Assembly (NCBI GenBank): GCA_036571765.1
Contig: BROE01000022.1
Coordinates: 7,781,575 to 7,845,574 of the forward strand
DNA from: Plecoglossus altivelis
Lineage: Eukaryota; Chordata; Actinopteri; Osmeriformes; Plecoglossidae
Direction: 5' to 3'
Length of the DNA stretch: 64,000 nt
Both the position numbers and the translations under genes were made by a program. The notes beneath the pieces were generated by a model. It was not told the origin of the DNA. It searched no databases and was given only the letters and a program-made list of their open reading frames with translations. Positions 23,241-36,480 of the stretch are shown here, in pieces (position 1 is the first letter of the stretch; each line of letters begins with the position of its first letter).

Positions 23241-25307
23241 CTGCTTTCAATCCTTTATGCTTTGTTATCGACGTCCATGTAAATGAGTAGACCTCCTGTA
23301 GCATCTGCCCCTTTAAGATAGTCTAAAATTGTGTGCTGGTTAAATATGATATGATGCTCTGTTCTATAAGTAGCATATACAGATGTTTCCAAGATACTCT
23401 TTGAGACACAGATGATGTGAGCTTCGTACCAGGTGTCCCTGTATTGGTCTGAGGTTCTTGTGTGACAGATGTGGTGTAAAAGCACAGACAAGCCTCCAGT
23501 CTATAGGCCTTTACCCACACAGCACAGAAGATCATCCCTTCATAGGATGAAACGCAGTTTGATTCTTGCCAGTTCCTGGACCAATACACAGATCCTGATG
23601 CCTAGATCTGGAGTAACCTCAGAAAGGACACACTCTCACGCTCATATACACAAACCCACCACAACTCAGAAGTATGTGTGGGCACACACACACACACACA
23701 CAAACACACAACCATTTACATCCGGTACACACACCCCTGGCCGTCTGTTTGGACCTATATTATTTATCAGGACTGAGACATGTTGTTAGGCGTGCTGTTT
23801 GAGGTCTGGGCTGTAAACAGCTCTGTGTTGGGTGACATGCTTTTGCACTTCCACGGTGAGGCCGGCATGGCTGGTCTGCCCATAACTGAGCCGACAGGCT
23901 GTCTCATGCACACACAGACGCAGACGCTGAACGAACCCTGTCCTGACAGAGTTACATTGACATCTCAGCACCCACCCTTAGTGACAAATCAACCCGGCAC
24001 GCTTTAATGAATAAATAAGCAAAAAAACGCCCAACCTGTCTCTTTGTTCTCCCTGTCTGTGTTTCTGTATGTCTCTCCGCTTTCTCCTCTTCGTCCCTTT
24101 CAGTGTCCTAATAGTTTGAGTTGAGCTGGATGGCAGTTACTGTCACTGTGAGGGGCGCATTTAATCCACCCTCCCTGCTCTCTCTCTTTAACATGAACCA
24201 GGTGGAGTGGGGTGGCGACCATTAAACTGTGCCAAACAAGGCCTCAAGTGAGGCTTTCAGCTCACTACAGGCTAGTGATGGTGCTGAGTGTGGAAGGGGG
24301 AGTCCCGAGGGGGTGGAGGGGAGGGGGAGGCGGGGGGGCTCTGTCAGCCTTGCTGGCATCCTGTACCGCATTCCACAAGACCGGCTTGTTGTGATGGGGG
24401 ACTTAGCGACTTAGCGATGCCATCCTCTTCCCCCCATGTTCTGTCATTGTCTCTCCCTCACTGTGCCCTCTCTCACACTCAAAGCCAATGCAGACGCACA
24501 CCCTCACGTTCACATGAGCAGACAGATGTGAAGGGTCTCGAAGACAGACAGACAGACTGTGTATGTGGAGTGTGTGTATCTGTGTGTGGGAAAGAGATGG
24601 AGGAAGGATGTGTGTGCGTGTGTGTGTTGGAGATGTTGTGTGTTGGGGATGTGGTTGACTGTCACCAGGTTGTCATTAGCTCAGCATCTGCTCTCATCAC
24701 ACATTCCATTATGTGGCTGAGCAGCTCCCACCCGCCTTGAGGGGTTCTCTCTGACTCCGACAGTCATTAAACCAAACAGGCAATCACTGTGGACGCCCAC
24801 CAACCACGAGGACCCCCGCAACGGCCCATCTCACACAAGGTACTGGAGTCCCCTCGTGCATCTGTCTGTCGGTACACGCTCAGGTCCCTCAACCTCTCCA
24901 CACCACAAAGAATCTCAGAGATCTATCTCTGGTTTACTGTGGGAAGGTCATCAGGGGAGTGTGGATCCTCCTCATGCTTATGAGCAGAGGACAGGGGACA
25001 GGGGACAGGATCCTAAACTGTTCCTCCTGAATGTCCTCTAATATGCTGGAGAGAGGGAGCCTGGACGAATGACAGGAGGATAAGAAGAGAGGATGAACTG
25101 GAAGCAGGAAAACGAGGGAGAACGTGAACAGGAGGGAAAGGATGGAGAGAGGCCACAATCAATGCAGGGACAAATGTATTCAATGCCCTCTCTGTTTACC
25201 GAGCGAAGCAGCACCCTGATAGTATCCAGACATTTGGCTGCGATCGAATGAAAACTCCCCCCTTCTCTCCCTCTCCTAATGGTCATGTGTGAGGCACTCC
25301 AGTCCTT

Positions 25308-25358
<51 letters not shown>

Positions 25359-26470
25359 CCTGCCCGCCCGCCCGCCCGTCCACCCGCCCGCCTGCCCGCC
25401 TGCCCGCCTGCCTGCCTGCCTGCTTGCCTGCCTACCTGACCTTCCAGTCTTCAAATAGGGTGAATACACAAGTGTCTAATAAAGATAATGAACCTGAGCC
25501 TGATGTTTGTCAGGCTCACTTCAATAACACAAGGTGTGTCCGGCACAGGATCCATGTAATCAGAATGGATTCAGGAAGTAGCTACTTTTCTGGCATCATT
25601 AGTAAATTGGATCTGATATTGATTATGTATCAGTAATCAGTGATATACTGTATGTGTGTCATATTAGTTATATTAGGTTAAACAGCCAGGAGAGGTCATG
25701 AGGGACTCGGCCTTGCATACAGTCATAAATTGAACTGTCTTTATTGAATTGGTCTTGTACATTAATTGTGTCCTGTAGATGAAGGCCAACTGATGGTGGT
25801 TTAGCGGAGACTAAATCTTAGCTCGGATCTGAAAACCAGCACTGGGTCCCCAAGCTGAAACCTTACAATTGTAGCTGAACTGTGGCATTTATAAGGGGTT
25901 TCTGTCCTTAATTTGGCGCTGTTACCTGCCAGCCTGCTCTGTGGCCTGACCTTGATCCAACAAGTAGACTGGTTAAGGAAACCCAACCTCTTAAAAAAAC
26001 ATTCAAAAATATATATACATTAATTTAATCCATCAATAAATTCTTTAAATCGTCCATTCAACGTGCGTAGATCACTAAAATAGTTTGACGTTGCTTGCGA
26101 CCGCACGTTATGTGAATCCAGAAAATATTGAGTTTATAGCGTTGATAGAACGTTGTGTAAGGTCAGGGTCTGTGCCAACCCAGTCACATGGTGTAAATGT
26201 CCTGGCTGTTAGTGACACCACTAAACAAGGACACGGCATAAGCTTTTCAATTTTATTAGAGAAGGTCGGAAAAAAATCTCGTAAAATATCAACGCTGATA
26301 CCGATCTCGTCATTTCCTCCCTTTTTATTGGACAGTTCAAGGTTCTAACCTGCGTAATAGCTGCGTAGACAGTGTTTTAGTTCCACGATAACGTGGTGAG
26401 ATGGATGGGGCTGGGGACACTGCTCTGTGCTTAATGACAAGCCTACTTTATGAGGGGTGCCACTTGTCAT
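23241..26470. other. intergenic, no gene seen
   Basis: Contains a short CA run (23683-23710), a GGGGAGG-rich patch (24295-24340), TG-rich sequence (24555-24660) and the CCTG array listed separately. An 87-residue plus frame at 26085-26348 has no recognisable domain or splice context and is within what chance allows. Confidence 0.5.
25308..25438. repeat. CCTG/CCCG tetranucleotide repeat
   Basis: Pure (CCTG)n from about 25308 to 25357, then degenerate CCCG- and CCTG-type units to about 25438. Confidence 0.93.
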
Positions 26471-26479
26471 GTCGCACCA

Positions 26480-26870
26480 TGTAACTACATTTACACTTTG
26501 ACCCTCAAATCACCTCTGGCGATGGCATGAATCAGCTAATATTCAATACTCAGCTTCATCAACATCACTCAGCGTGGGTTACTATGTTACTGGTTCCAAT
26601 TAGTCCGACAGAATCCGAGCTGTGAATGAATACAAATGTGGACCTGCTCAAACGGACTTAATAAACGTTAGCTATGTTATGTTGATGTATCACATGGAGC
26701 TAATGCCATGATTACATTTTCAGTGGCCAGACCCCCTTCCTGGGTTGTAATTAGAGCAGGTTGAGGAGTGGCCAGGCCATGGGAATCTATTAGGTCATTT
26801 TCCACACAGAGGTCTGCTCTCCTGCTAGAACCTCACTGTCGACTGCTCACACTGGGACCCCATTAATCCT
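26480..26870. promoter_or_regulatory. candidate conserved non-coding element
   Basis: About 390 bp of repeat-free sequence with clustered AT-rich cores (gaatcagctaatattcaata, ggttccaattagtccgacag, ggttgtaattagagcaggtt) and no coding frame. It reads like a teleost developmental enhancer; conservation is untested. Confidence 0.28.
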
Positions 26871-27439
26871 CAATGAGGTATGTGCCAGTGTCTGTGTGTG
26901 CGGTTATATGTGTGTGTCTGGGCGTGTGGGCGTGCGTCTCCATGTGAACTCTCACCGTATGAACTCTCCCCCTCTATTATTGCTGACATTCATATGCCTC
27001 ATGTCTATAAAACAACATCTCCATCTAAATAAAATACATAATCACTAACAGGTGCATTTTATAAGTGTTTTACGGCATCATTGTTTTGAGGCTAAGGTGG
27101 GGCAGAGGTAATAGATAGTAAAGATGATTTTTTTATGAGGGTCTTTCTAAGCATATAGCTGTTATGGATTTATAAACTGCCATCTTCTCACGCTATTGTT
27201 GGGGGGGGAACCTTATTGGTGCAGCCCTGAATGCATTTATCTTTTCAAGAAACTTTGTTTATTTTTGTACAAAACTGTCACTCGGTTTATGTGTTACCCG
27301 TTCTTGCTTTCACACTCGCGCTTAATGCTGCGCTCTGGCTACCTCTGCTTTAAGTGACTCTTACCAACTTTGACCCGAGCTGAACACTGGATGTTAGTGT
27401 TTTAACGGTCATTGACACTTCCCTGCTGTATGACTATGT

Positions 27440-27677
27440 TAAGCCTGTGTTCTGCACCTCTCTTTCACTGAGCATCTCTGGAAGTGGCGATCCCTCACTG
27501 AACTGTTCCTCTCAAAGTTTCTGCCATTTAGCTCCTCTTGTGAGTTTTCCTGAGAGTTATTCCTTGTCTACTTTGAGGGTTTAGGTTGGTTTAGGGGCAG
27601 TTCTATGGGCGTACGTGAAGCCCTCTGTGACATTGCTTTTAAAAAGGGCTAACAAATATATTTGTATTTGATTCGAT
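27440..27677 (+). mobile_element. dispersed-repeat remnant (SINE/LINE-tail-like)
   Basis: The segment reads ggtttaggggcagttctatg, then ggcgtacgtgaagccctctg tgacattgc in sequence, and ends aaaagggctaacaaatatat before a tttgattcga tail. This order closely resembles a very common fish dispersed repeat that ends in an aaatttgatt-type tail (recalled knowledge). Family and exact ends are not resolved. No coding capacity. Confidence 0.5.
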
Positions 27678-27879
27678 ACTAATTAAACGATCCCCTAATG
27701 GTATAGTAGCAAAACAAGAAACTGTGTCTTGATTGTTATTTTGAGCAGAACATGTTAAGAAGAAACCGCTGTGATAAGCCTGTTAGATATTCAGTGTTGC
27801 AGCTCTGAAAACATGCTAGTCAATACAGCCTGCGATTGACCACACTGATTCAAAAGGAATGGGAAAGCAGTTTGAAAGC

Positions 27880-28190
27880 CGAGCACCCCATTAGTGACGT
27901 TTATCCTTAAATATATATTTCAGAGAGAAGAGTTTTAACGGAGTAAATTAATACCATTCGATCTGCATGAATTCATAAATTTACAAGCATCCGTGATCAA
28001 AAGTAAAATTCTAAAGGAATTAATTAATTGCTATTAACTAATTTAGATTAATTCATAATGTACAAAACAGACGAAACATCAAGAATGCACATGATTAGTT
28101 ATGAGGCTGATGTTTTTACTAATTGATGGTTGAGTGATAGATTTGGGAGGGTGAAAATAATTCTGATGATCGTACAGATGCAGAGATTTG
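27880..28190. promoter_or_regulatory. candidate conserved non-coding element, TAAT-dense
   Basis: About 300 bp with an exceptional density of homeodomain cores, including ggaattaattaattgctatt, aactaatttagattaattca and tttttactaattgatggttg. It is repeat-free, has no open frame, and lies roughly midway between satb2 and the semaphorin gene. This is the strongest enhancer-like texture in the desert, but still only inference. Confidence 0.35.
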
Positions 28191-28545
28191 AGTTTGATAT
28201 CCGATCAGTGACACTAGTACAGTAGGTCCTCCTGTGAAGAAGTCAAAGAGCATTAAGGTGGAACAGAAGTGGTTGGAGGATCATGTAACCTAAGACTGCG
28301 CTTAGCGTTGTCTTAAAGGGTCAGTTTAGCCAGCAGCCCAGAGCGTCACACCAGGCCAAATAAAACACCACAGAATCAAATGTCAAGTGTGAAGTTGACA
28401 ACATCAATGAAGTGATTTTTTAAGTTAGTCTTGAAATACTAGACAAAATCAACACATGTAAGTTGACATAGTTGACTAGATGTAGAGAAAGACAGATAAA
28501 TAGGGGGACAGATGAGTAATGACGTTTATGGAATGAATAGATGGT

Positions 28546-28546
28546 T

Positions 28547-28579
<33 letters not shown>

Positions 28580-28650
28580 GTGTGTGTGTGTGTGCGTGCG
28601 TGTGCGTGTGTGTGTGTGCGTGTGCGTGCTCGTGCGTGTGTGTGTGTGCA

Positions 28651-28681
<31 letters not shown>

Positions 28682-28709
28682 GCGTGCGTGTGCGTGTGTG
28701 TGTGTGCGC

Positions 28710-28740
<31 letters not shown>

Positions 28741-28764
28741 TGTGCGTGTGTGTGTGTGTGTGTG
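28546..28764. repeat. long TG/CG alternating purine-pyrimidine tract
   Basis: About 220 bp of TG repeats with scattered CG steps (tgcgcgcgcgtg, gtgcgcgtg) and very few interruptions. Such tracts favour Z-DNA. The Val/Cys and His/Thr-rich frames through it are not genes. Confidence 0.93.
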
Positions 28765-31700
28765 GTGATGGTTTACTTCAGCTCGTTTCCGGCTGGGTGT
28801 GAGCAGATTGCCAGGCAGCACTGTGGTTTCTCTCTCTCTCTCTTTTTCTCAGCAGCTCTCTCTTTCTTACTCTTGTCTTCATCATGTCCAGTCTGGGAGC
28901 TGGTGTCCAGTGTTTATTGGTCATGCAGGAGTCGTGGAGCCCCACATTGGTCCAGACGAGAGGCGCCTCACTGGGTCAGATCTAGTTCTGCCCCCCCCCC
29001 CTCCCCCTTCTGACCACAGCTTCAGACAGGAGGCTGACCAGGCTAGCCAGGTTGTACAGACTAGCAGGGGCCACTAGTCCCTGCAAGGAGGCCAGGTGGG
29101 TGACAGTCACTGGTGGAGGAAGGTGACAAGAATTATGGGGGAGGAAAGGGAGGCAGGGGAGAGGACGGGGAGGCAGGGGTGACATGAGGGAGGAAAGACG
29201 GGGACAGGGGAGACATGGGGAGACATGGGGGAGGCAGGGGTGACATGGGGAAGCCAGACACGTAAGCAGAGGTAGAGAAGGTGACATCCTCTCCTTCCCC
29301 ATCTTTTTCATCAGAGGTCAGACTGGAACCACCATCCTACCGCACATGCTCACACCTCATGTATCCGTTGTTGTGAAAGTGACATTTGAAGGACAGTTGC
29401 TGAAGAGAAAGAAAAGTAGAAGTCCAAGATGCAAACTGTGACAAGTCACACATCAACTTACTCACACACTCACTCTCACAGACACGCTCCCAGGCATCTC
29501 CCACAGGACACATATTTTAACACACTCACAAGATCGTAAAACCAAGCATGGAGAGGCCCTCCTATACTTAGCAAGGTAATTACTGGTACTCCTTTACATG
29601 GACATATATTTTGATTAGACTATAATTTGGCAGGTCATCTGCTCTCTGTGGCTGAGAGAGGGTCTGTACATATGCAGTACACACACAATGGACACACACC
29701 AGCACACACACACACACACACACAGAGTTTGTCTGTGTCCATCAATTGCTTGTGTATCAAATCTGGAACTCTGTAAGCAGCCCTGTTGAGAGATGTTTCA
29801 CAGCAGCATTCTCCTCACAGGCCTTTTTGCTCAAATCACACACATACACCACACACACAATACCAAACATGCACACACACAGACACGGACACACACATGC
29901 TCGCACACAGGCACAGATAAATGTACTCATGCAGCACTTGCAGCAGTCTGGAGAGTGCTAAGGAGACAGGTTGATTCGCTTCCAGAGTGATTGTGTGTGG
30001 TATAGAGTGAGCTGGATCTGGTTTACCACTCAGACTAGTGGAGCTCTTTATGAGGTCTCTACTGCCCCTCTCTGGCAGAGGGTGGTAACACCTTTCTCGG
30101 AGGAGTGGAGAAAGGTAGACAAAGGACAGTTTGTGTGATTATTGGTCAAATTTGTGGAGCTGATGCTATTTCTCTTGTCTAGATGGTCTGGACAGAACTC
30201 GAAGCTCACTTATATGTAGAATGACATCCAGCTGACTTACATAAGTTATTAGTAAGGGATTTCTAGTATTGTATCTCCTGACTAGATTAAGTAGTCATAA
30301 TGTCCATGATGCAGTTAAGCAACTCATTCAGAAATACTGTGCACAGAGAAACACTTTGAAAAGAGAGAACAGAGAGAGAGTAGTGAGGAAAGGGGGATGA
30401 AGAGAAAAGAGGATGGAAGGATGGAGAGAGAGAGTCTGAGACATGTGTTCTTTATTTCCTGGGTAAACAGAGAAGAAGGCAGACATAATCAATAGGAAAC
30501 TTCAGATTGTAAATAGACTACTCTAATAGCCTAAACACTAGCCGCTATAGTTACACAGGCACATCAGCAGCAGTTAGACTCCACGGACATGGAGGAAGGG
30601 AGAGGTGGGAGAGTAGGAGACAGGGAGGATAGTATAGGATACAAAATGAAAGAAAAAAGCGGGAATGGGAGAGAAAAGAGTAAGAAGAGAGACGGGAGAA
30701 GAGAGGGAGCGCGAGAGAAAGAGAGAGAACGAGGCCAGAGACCGGCAGGGTGGACCACCCTTATTTACCAATAAAGAAGCCTGATGAGAAGATAAACACA
30801 CAGGAGACAGACTGGGGCAGTGGAGGGGGGAGGGAAGAGGGAGAAGGGGACAACCAGGGGGGGGGGATCGGTTTGAGCTTTCATCCTTCACTTTGCGCCC
30901 ACATATAAGCAATGTGTGCGTGTGAGCGTGTGTGCGCTTCGGTCCTGGGTTTGCGGTGTCAGAAGCCATCAGGGTGAGGCTCAGACACGACCTCCTGACC
31001 CCCATCAGAGATCAGACACACAGCACTTAGCGTTCCCCCCCCCCAACCCACCCACCCACCTACCCACCAATCCCCATCGCGCCCCCATCCAAGCAGACAG
31101 ACTTCTCTGGTTCCACTGCTGCAGCTAATAAAGCAGCCAGGAGGCTAATTCAAGCCAACAGGGAGAACAGAGGTTCGGCACAGTGAGTCAGTCAGAGGCT
31201 CTTGTGTCACAGTACTTGGGGCTGCGTAAACAGCTAAGTGATAAGAGGCATAATTCAGACAGATGTGGCTGGATTCCGAGAGGAGGCATTTAAAGAAAGA
31301 AAAAAAAAATACTCCAAGGGAGATCTTTGTTCTTCTGTTTAGACAGACCTGTTCATTGCAAAGATCTGTTGATTTAGATGAGTTAACACAAAGCGTTCCG
31401 GTCCTAGTTTAAAGGTAATAATGGGGGCAGGAAAAGGACACAGTGGAGACACAAGGAAGAAAGGACATGGGAGGAGGCTCGATCAGAGTGTCTGGGACAA
31501 ATCCCACAAGATAAACACTCTTTCTGAGGTTGTTGACCATAACCATTAATTGCTGGTACTGTCCTCTGCTTTGGGACTTTGTTGTTCTTTACTCTCCATC
31601 GGAATGCCAGGTCCATGATAGAGACAGACAGAGCAAGGCTGTTCTGAGGGCGAAAAGGATGATGGTAGGATAGAGTAAATGACAGGCCTTAGACTAACCT

Positions 31701-33044
31701 CTGTTTAAGAGATGACCACAAGGGCTGGCCTAGCCCCTACCACTCTCTACTAACCAGAGCTATCACAACCAACTCTGGCCAGACACAATTAGTGGTAAGA
31801 CACATATACCTGTTTGTGTGCGTGTGTTTGTGTGTGTGCATGTGTGTGTGTGTGTGCATGTGTGTGCGTGTCGCAAAACCTCTATGCCACTTTCGGTGTC
31901 CATGCTAGAATTACGGGTGTCAACTGAGAGCCACTATGAACGTGTCACCAAAGGGTGACTGTTGGTTAACATGGTCCGACATACTCTGGGGTGTGGACTG
32001 ACATCTACTGGACACATGACAAACTTACACCCCTCTCAGTTGGAACTGAATGGGAACCGGATGACAAAGTCATTCGTGAGAAGCGTTACCATGACAAGAT
32101 TCCCATTGTTTATTTGACCTTTGCCAAGATGATTTTTCCGTAGTTCCAGTGTCAGATATGAGATACGAGCCCTGTACCGGTTACAGCCTAAAAAATCAGA
32201 CGTTCGCAGTTTCCCAGCTCAGTTTCCCTGCTACCCTGTGTAATGACATGGTGGCTCCCAATGAGCGCCATCCTATGCGTTCGTCTGCCTGTTTGCGTCC
32301 GAAATGATTTCTCACCCTATCTTTATCTTCCTTTCTCGGAATCTCTCCTATCTGTTGGCATTTCATTTTCCCCTTCCTCTCTCTCTCAGTTCACCTCCGA
32401 AGCGCAGGAACGTGGGGCTGAAACTTGTTTCTCTTGATGGAGACGTGGAGGTTCTTGCTTGAGGAGGGAACATCCTTGTGGACAATTGCACACAGCAGGA
32501 AGCTGCTCTTGCTGCGTGGAGAGGTGAGGGGGGGGCGGGTTGGCAAGGGATGAAGACGGACGAGATGAATGTGTGAGATAAATACAGAAAAAAACATCTA
32601 TACTTTATTTTAGCACCTCAGGAAAGTATACTCCTACAGTGAAATATCCCTCTATGTTCATTGGCATTGTTATACTAGACACTAATCGCACTATTCTATT
32701 GAAAAATGATTAACAGTCAACAAACCATCAAGAGTAATGGAACTTATGTAGCTTGGTCCCTGGCACTAACCCCTGTTGAAGTTCAATATAATAAAAAAAT
32801 GTTGACTCCTTTTTCAATAAATGTGGTCAATAAATTGGCAATAAATGTGAAATTGTATACTGTATTTCCTTTGTTTACTGTGGACTAACAACAATGGATA
32901 CTTTCCCTTAAGTGGTTGGTTTTATGTGGGGTCAATTTCAGCTTCTTAGTGAACCGTGTCCCACTTGGTGACAACATCTGCTTATCCTCAGTGTACCTGC
33001 CTCAGCCAAAAGTCTCCCTGAGACCTCAAACACACAAACATCCA

Positions 33045-33230
33045 TCCATCCCTCTCTCTCCCTCCCTCTCCCCCTCTTTCCCTCCCTCTCACTCGTTCCC
33101 TCTCACTCGTTCCCTCTTTCTCGCTCTCTCCCTCTTTCTCTCTCTCTCCCTTTCTTTCCCTCTTTCCCTCCCTCTTACTCTTCCCCTCTTTCTCGCACTC
33201 TCCCTCTTCCTCTCTCCCTCTCTTTCTCAT
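33045..33230. repeat. CT-rich low-complexity tract
   Basis: Irregular ccctctttctc-, cactcgttcc- and ctctctctc-type repeats over about 185 bp, followed by a short CA-like segment. Confidence 0.85.
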
Positions 33231-34603
33231 ACATATACACCTACATCCACTCACACAAGCACATACAAGTATGGCAGCTATATTCACGCTTCACATTGTC
33301 CAGATGCCTTGGGTTGGAGACTGAAATGAATGGCTGTTTATATTAGAAGCCTGGTTTAATGAATTAGCCCCACTGCATCTCTGTGTCAGCACCAGGCTCA
33401 TGCAGACCAGACCAGACCAACACCCCGCGCCCCTCACCAGTTCCCCTTCCACAGACAGAGGGACACCCTGATTGCGTCCTCCGGGACGGGCGAACGTCTG
33501 ACGCCCGACGCTCCTCTGAGGGTTCCTGGCTAATTGGAGGAGGGCATCTGGCAGGACTCCCCCCCTTACCCCAACACCAGGCCTGGTCCCACCCCATCCC
33601 TGCATCTCTCTGCAGGCTACAGGGGCCAGAGGCCTGCTTGTGTAGCTGGGTGCATTATCCAGGGACTGGCACATGTTTAAACAAAATGGCCCAATATGTT
33701 TACAACATTCAGCAGGGTCTTCCATGCAGCCATGCAGTCCTGTGCACAGAAGGGGTCTGCTCTTTCTTTTCCCGCCTGTTTTATTTTAAACTCCCCTCCG
33801 TGTACTCATACTTGTTTTTCCTTTTTCTTGCGACCTTACTTATGGTGTTCCTTCACAAGGCTCACCCATGACCGACCTCTCCCCATGTCGCATCGTGTAC
33901 TGGGATGTCTAAATGGCAAGTGTCAGAAAACTCCACTCATTCTATTGCGGGCATATATGGGTCATTCCAAAGTAACAGAATGTACTTTTTAACTAACCTA
34001 AAAAAGACATTCATAATATGAATGTGTGTTCATGTGTGTGTTCATGTGTGTGTGTGCGTGTGTGTGTAGTCACTGTCAGCTCATATCAACGTTACCAGCG
34101 TTAAAAGACAGAACTCCTGACTCCCTGCCTCAGGATAGACAAGCGCAAACAGATGGAGAGAGAGGAGAGGAGGAGTGGTGGAGGGGCAGATCAGAGCGAG
34201 ACAGAGGAGAGATGGAGGCTGAATGACAGGCTGCAGAGATCTCACCGAAAGGACCGGAAGAACATTCAGAAACTAGGACGAGGAAGTTGCAGTTTGAGGT
34301 TTGAGGCCAGCTTTGCAATCTATTAACTTGTATTATCCTGCTGGCTGCTTCTCTCAGGGGTCTTAATTCTGCATCCGTCTCACACAGCTCGCGGAGCACG
34401 TACTGGGGGAAGGACATGTTTGCTTTCCAGAATGTTCTTATTCTGGTGGTCCTTTGTTGTCCCTCGCTGGTTTCATCTCCCTCTTCCTCAGTGCCATCTC
34501 TTTCATTTCCCTGGTCTCCAGCTGAGCGCGGGAGCCTCTTAAATTGCCTTTGTCTACACTTGGGTCCAAGGACCAGACGGAAGTGTGTGTGTCTCTGTGT
34601 TTG

Positions 34604-34604
<1 letters not shown>

Positions 34605-34650
<46 letters not shown>

Positions 34651-34652
34651 GT
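34605..34652. repeat. GT microsatellite
   Basis: Near-pure GT run of about 48 bp. Confidence 0.92.
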
Positions 34653-34911
34653 TGAGGGGTAAAGCGTGGGTGGGAGGCAGCGTAGAGTTAGTGGGGGAGT
34701 AAGTGTGTCTGTTTGGGGGGGCTTTGCCAGGGGGCAGGAGCGGCAGGGGGGGGTTAGATTGCCATAATCATGGAGTCGTACCTGTTCATTAAGCGCACAG
34801 CCAGAGGCCGCTTTGCACCGTTTATGGACCAATTAAAGCAGTGCACGCCATTAACAACAACCACTACCTATCTCCTAACAGAGGAAGGAAAGATATAGTG
34901 AGAGGAAGATG

Positions 34912-34913
34912 GG

Positions 34914-34969
<56 letters not shown>
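34912..34969. repeat. GGCA tetranucleotide repeat
   Basis: About 14 uninterrupted GGCA units (CCTG class read on the minus strand). Confidence 0.95.
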
Positions 34970-36095
34970 TAGATATTCTTCCCACAGAGGATTCAGACGA
35001 TGGTTAGCAGCATGCTGCCATGGTAGCAGCCAATTCAACAGTTTCTCCTGCTTATTTATACGCATTTTCAGCTTCACCCACTGCAATCTCCATTCATCAC
35101 CTGGATAGAGATAACAGTCCTCCACTGACAGAGACTCACTGAATGACATGAAAGAATGACTGTAGGGGAACACAATGGAGAGAAAGATCCGACAAGGAGA
35201 AAAGTAGCTGATGAGTCTCAAAGAAGAAAGAACAACACAAGTTCAACTTCCGCAAGGGGAGCGGTGGGAGCGAGAGACGGAGAGATGGAAGGAGAGAGCG
35301 AAGAGGATAATGACAATGAGAGGAGGAGAAGAGAAAGGAGGCAAAACTGAGCCAAGTGAATGGGAGTGATTATGACACAATGGCTCTCGGTATGGAGTCT
35401 GATTGCACAGGTATCTGCTGCTGTGCACCTATGAAGGGGAGGGGTCACCGAGATGCAAAACTCATCCTCACATGGCAATTACCCCAGACATCTCTCTCCC
35501 CTGCCATCGTTCTGTGCCTGCTATCATTCACACAATAGAGAATGATTTGGGATTGGAATGAGCTTCTACCAAGGGCTCTGCTCTGTGTGGGCCTCTCAGG
35601 TGAAGGGATCATGTGATTATGATAATTGGACAGGAGGAGAGCCAGTGCCCTTGATATAGGGTTCTGGCAGATGAGACTGGTCGACCCCTCCCAGAAACAA
35701 CGCTTCACTCATGTACTCCACCTTCTACCTCACACTGTCCTTAAACCCCAGTCCCCTGCGGTGATCTGAAATGTGCTGAGCGTCCCACTGAGACTGTGGG
35801 AACCAGGCGACTTGTATTCAATCAAACGTAGAGAGAGTGGAAATGCCTCACTGCTCTGCTGTGACATCTAAGACCTGACATTCGTTTAAAAAAAAAAATG
35901 AAAAAAGAAAAGAAAAAAAAGAACATCTAAACATCCCAAGATGCGTGGGATGTGAGTCTTTGCACGGAAACGTTCAAACTTTTCCATCAGGGCTTTGTCA
36001 GTCTTAGGTACCGTATTTAATACAACCCAGATATGGACGCTGGTAATTGGTCACAACGCACTCGGAGGAAACATGCGGCGCTATTGTCAACGTGT

Positions 36096-36480
36096 CTTTT
36101 GTTGTAGTTTAAGGACGAACAAATAAGATGCAATTTAGAGACTTTAAAGAGGTGATCTTTTTTCCCCTCTCCTCAATCACGGTGAAATTGCTTCTAGCTA
36201 AAGCCTGTAATTAAACCCGAAGTGGTTCTCATCCTTTAAGGCGCGAGGCAAGCTAAAATAAGCTACGACTGTCTATTAGCGCAGTGCGGTACATCTCCAG
36301 CCTGGCGTGCATAAACTGCTTTTGCGCACCGTCACGTCAGTTGCTTAGTCAATGCAGTTTATTCGTAACCTCCTCTCGGTAATCATTTGTGATTAGTCTT
36401 CGTTGATTATGCTGTCAATTATCGCAACACATGTAGATATTACCAGTTGACTAACAATATGGTAATAGGCCTTACTGGCT
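36096..36480. promoter_or_regulatory. candidate conserved non-coding element
   Basis: Repeat-free block with cctgtaattaaacccgaagt, cggtaatcatttgtgattag and gattatgctgtcaattatcg, mixing homeodomain cores with CpG sites. No coding frame. About 2.3-2.7 kb beyond the 3' end of the semaphorin coding sequence. Confidence 0.28.

Larger units (their letters stand above)
28770..36095. other. intergenic, no gene seen
   Basis: Long stretch without a supported gene. It contains GGGGAGACA-type units (29110-29250), CA runs (29680-29725, 29845-29905), GA-rich sequence (30360-30440, 30590-30740), TG runs (31818-31870, 34020-34070), a CT-rich tract and a GGCA array. Several A-rich stretches (35887-35920) are present. 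No exon-like frame matched a known family. Confidence 0.5.

Noticed and set aside
28420..29013. Overlapping His/Thr- or Cys/Val-rich ORFs on both strands
   Set aside because: These are translations of the TG/CA tract; all frames are open by composition.
30564..31005. Ser/Leu/Phe-rich minus ORFs near 30.6-31.0 kb
   Set aside because: They run opposite a GA-rich tract; composition bias explains them.
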